Assembly (NCBI GenBank): GCA_003524335.1
Contig: DQHV01000116.1
Coordinates: 2,379-9,028, forward strand
DNA: 6,650 nt
Direction of reading: 5' to 3'
From: Candidatus Aminicenantota bacterium
GTDB lineage: Bacteria; Acidobacteriota; Aminicenantia; Aminicenantales; UBA8522
Shown here: positions 5,018-6,650 of the stretch, in pieces
How positions within the stretch are numbered: position 1 is the stretch's first letter
Layout: every line of letters starts with the position of its first letter
Translations under genes and position numbers: made by a program
The notes under the pieces: model-generated
Database searches by the model: none
The model's input: only the letters and a program-made list of their open reading frames with translations
What the model was told of the DNA's origin: nothing

Positions 5018-6650
5018 CTAGCGGATCACTTCCCTGGCCAGATTCACCGGCTTCAACAGTTTGTACACGGGATAGGTCTGCAGCTCCCGGCTCCACTGGG
5101 GAACGATATAGCGGTCGAAGAAGTTCCAAACGAGCAGGCCGTCGTCACTCTCCGGTTCGAGAAGGTAGGCGGCCAGACCGCCCAGCGGTTGGGCGGTCGG
5201 GATGATGAACGTGCCCGCCGGGAATTCCCTTGTTTCCACCGCATATTCTCCCTTGGCCTGGTTCAGGTGGTGCCCCTGATAGGCTCTTTCTGCCGATTTG
5301 AGTTCCTTGATCCGGAAGGCTTCAACCTCGAGGGTGGCCGCCTCGTTTAGCCTTTCCACGAGCAGGCCGTGCTGCCGTAGTTTGCCGAGGATCTCTGAAT
5401 CCGGAACACCGACAATGTAGGCAAAGGGGAACCGCACTCCTCTCTTTCCGACCCAGTCGGTATAATAGGGGACGGTTTGAACATTGACTTTGTCGGTGGC
5501 CCGGACCTCGGGCCTTTGGCCCTCGCCCCGGGAAATGACCTCGGTCTCGTAAGCGTGAACGGTGACCGGGTTCTGGAGCGGCAGGACATCGTATTCGACG
5601 AAGAAAGTCTCTTTGTCGGACGGGATGAGGCCTCTGAAGACGGCTTTCCGATCGGCCTCGGCGACGAGCCTTTCGATCTCCTCGAGATGGGCGGAGCAGT
5701 AGTCCAGGATCGCCCGAAGAAAATTGTAGTTGCCCATGACCCGTGCCCTGAAGTCGGCGTAGACGTAGTTCTCGTCGAGGATGGAGAGGCGGTTGCGCAG
5801 GCCGATGTAGTTCGTGACATAGCGGGGCTGCGGCTCAAAACTTTCCCAGCCCTTTTCCGGGGCTTTGTAATCCCTGAATCCGCCGTAGCCAACGGCCGGA
5901 GTCGCGTACTTCTTTTCCAGGATGGCCTCGATCTCGGGCATCATCTTGTCTCTCTGGTAGGCGACGATCGCGCCGTCGCCGTTCGGGTTGAGACCCCAGG
6001 AATAGGTCACGACCTCTTGATGATAGGACCCGTCGGTCGTGTGACAGTCGACGAGAAGAAGCGGGTCCCAGCGCAGGAGGACGTTCCCGACAAGTCCCAG
6101 TAGCTCGGGGCTTTCTAGCTTGATGCCATCACGGTTGAGGTCGAGGTTCTGGCCGTTGGTACGGACGCCGACACCCTGCTCCGGCCCGCCCTGGTGTTTC
6201 CGGCTTTCTGGGCTGATCCTCTCGTTCCCATCCGCGTTGAAGATGGGGGCGATGAGGATGATGAGCTTGTCGAGGTAGGGGAGGTCCGGCGCCAGGAGGA
6301 TGTCCCGGGCCAGCATGAGCGAGGCCTCCTTGCCCTCCACTTCCCCGGCATGAATATTGGCCTGGATGTAGATGATTCCACGGCCATCATGGCGCAGTGA
6401 AGACGGCGGAGAGGGAAGGGGATTGCCGATCACGAGGAGAGGGACATCTCTTCCTTCCGCGCTGGTGGCCAGCTGTTCGATCCTCAGGTACGGGCTTAAT
6501 CTCTGCAGGGTCCGGATAAAAAACATGACGTCGGCATGCCGAGAAGTGGCCTTGAATTGAGTCTGCTCGGCCACCGTAAGGGGTTTTTCCCTAGCCGCTT
6601 CCTGAGACGATATGAAGCTGGGGGTCAAGATGAGGGCGAGGCTAAGGGCA
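5018..6650 (-). CDS. Secreted M14-family zinc carboxypeptidase, 5' partial
   Basis: The frame stays open to the right edge and gives 543 residues. The first codons seen encode ALSLALILTPSFISS, the hydrophobic core of a signal peptide, so the true start lies beyond 6650 and the enzyme is exported. M14 metallocarboxypeptidases use one zinc ion to hydrolyse C-terminal peptide bonds. Numbered from the TTG-coded Leu at 6628, the zinc ligands are His93 and Glu96 in NIHAGEVEGKE and His196 in VDCHTTDG. The substrate-carboxylate motif is NLDLNRDG (161-168), and Glu286 in LDENYVY is a candidate catalytic Glu. The catalytic domain ends near residue 320, and about 215 further residues form a C-terminal domain without recognised motifs. 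All key residues are present, so it is probably active. Whether it trims peptides, cell-wall peptides or gamma-glutamyl chains cannot be told from sequence. Confidence 0.88.
   Translation of the reverse strand, partial: ALSLALILTPSFISSQEAAREKPLTVAEQTQFKATSRHADVMFFIRTLQRLSPYLRIEQLATSAEGRDVPLLVIGNPLPSPPSSLRHDGRGIIYIQANIHAGEVEGKEASLMLARDILLAPDLPYLDKLIILIAPIFNADGNERISPESRKHQGGPEQGVGVRTNGQNLDLNRDGIKLESPELLGLVGNVLLRWDPLLLVDCHTTDGSYHQEVVTYSWGLNPNGDGAIVAYQRDKMMPEIEAILEKKYATPAVGYGGFRDYKAPEKGWESFEPQPRYVTNYIGLRNRLSILDENYVYADFRARVMGNYNFLRAILDYCSAHLEEIERLVAEADRKAVFRGLIPSDKETFFVEYDVLPLQNPVTVHAYETEVISRGEGQRPEVRATDKVNVQTVPYYTDWVGKRGVRFPFAYIVGVPDSEILGKLRQHGLLVERLNEAATLEVEAFRIKELKSAERAYQGHHLNQAKGEYAVETREFPAGTFIIPTAQPLGGLAAYLLEPESDDGLLVWNFFDRYIVPQWSRELQTYPVYKLLKPVNLAREVIR

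Noticed and set aside
5477..6103. Plus-strand open frame of 208 codons opposite the M14 gene
   Set aside because: The minus strand holds the intact zinc-binding and substrate motifs; the plus frame is Val/Asp/Gly-rich without motifs.
6626..6628. TTG at 6628 as start of the M14 gene
   Set aside because: The frame continues upstream to the window edge through a signal-peptide-like hydrophobic stretch, so this codon is an internal Leu.

Overview
The window is GC-rich, densely packed bacterial DNA with six protein-coding genes. The two at the edges are cut by the window ends. Clear family matches are a poly-gamma-glutamate (PGA) synthesis block (pgsB-pgsC-pgsW), a secreted TPR protein, a PTS EIIA / C4 zinc-ribbon fusion and a secreted M14-type zinc carboxypeptidase. 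Signal peptides, a PGA locus with pgsW and an exported M14 peptidase suggest an uncultured bacterium, perhaps from the Acidobacteriota/Aminicenantota or a related deep lineage. That placement is a guess from gene content; there is no rRNA or other phylogenetic marker here.

Layout. Positions 1-2420 (+) hold one tightly packed operon: the C-terminal part of pgsB (ATP-dependent amide ligase), pgsC (small membrane partner, overlapping pgsB by 11 nt) and pgsW (membrane-anchored PGA system protein, 10 nt after pgsC). No pgsA/capA gene follows pgsW. Positions 2401-2982 (-) hold an unrecognised protein with two membrane segments; its 3' end overlaps the 3' end of pgsW by 20 nt. A 117-nt divergent spacer carries a good minus-strand promoter (perfect TATAAT), followed by the TPR gene at 3100-4044 (+). 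A 157-nt spacer (4045-4201) carries a promoter and an inverted repeat just ahead of the EIIA/zinc-ribbon gene at 4202-5017 (+). The M14 peptidase gene runs from the right edge to 5018 (-), and its stop codon directly abuts the stop codon of the EIIA gene.

How the genes relate. PgsB and PgsC form the membrane synthase core that makes the gamma-linked glutamate chain. PgsW is a known companion in some PGA loci, with no established biochemical role. The other genes show no demonstrated tie to PGA. The M14 enzyme, TPR protein and 2-TM protein are all envelope-associated or exported by sequence, while the EIIA/zinc-ribbon protein looks cytoplasmic and regulatory. The most unusual items are that fusion with its almost leaderless promoter, the two tail-to-tail gene pairs with no room for terminators, and a dnaX-like slippery heptamer just before the last membrane segment of PgsW. 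No stretch over 300 nt lacks a gene, and I saw no tRNA, rRNA, CRISPR or mobile element.
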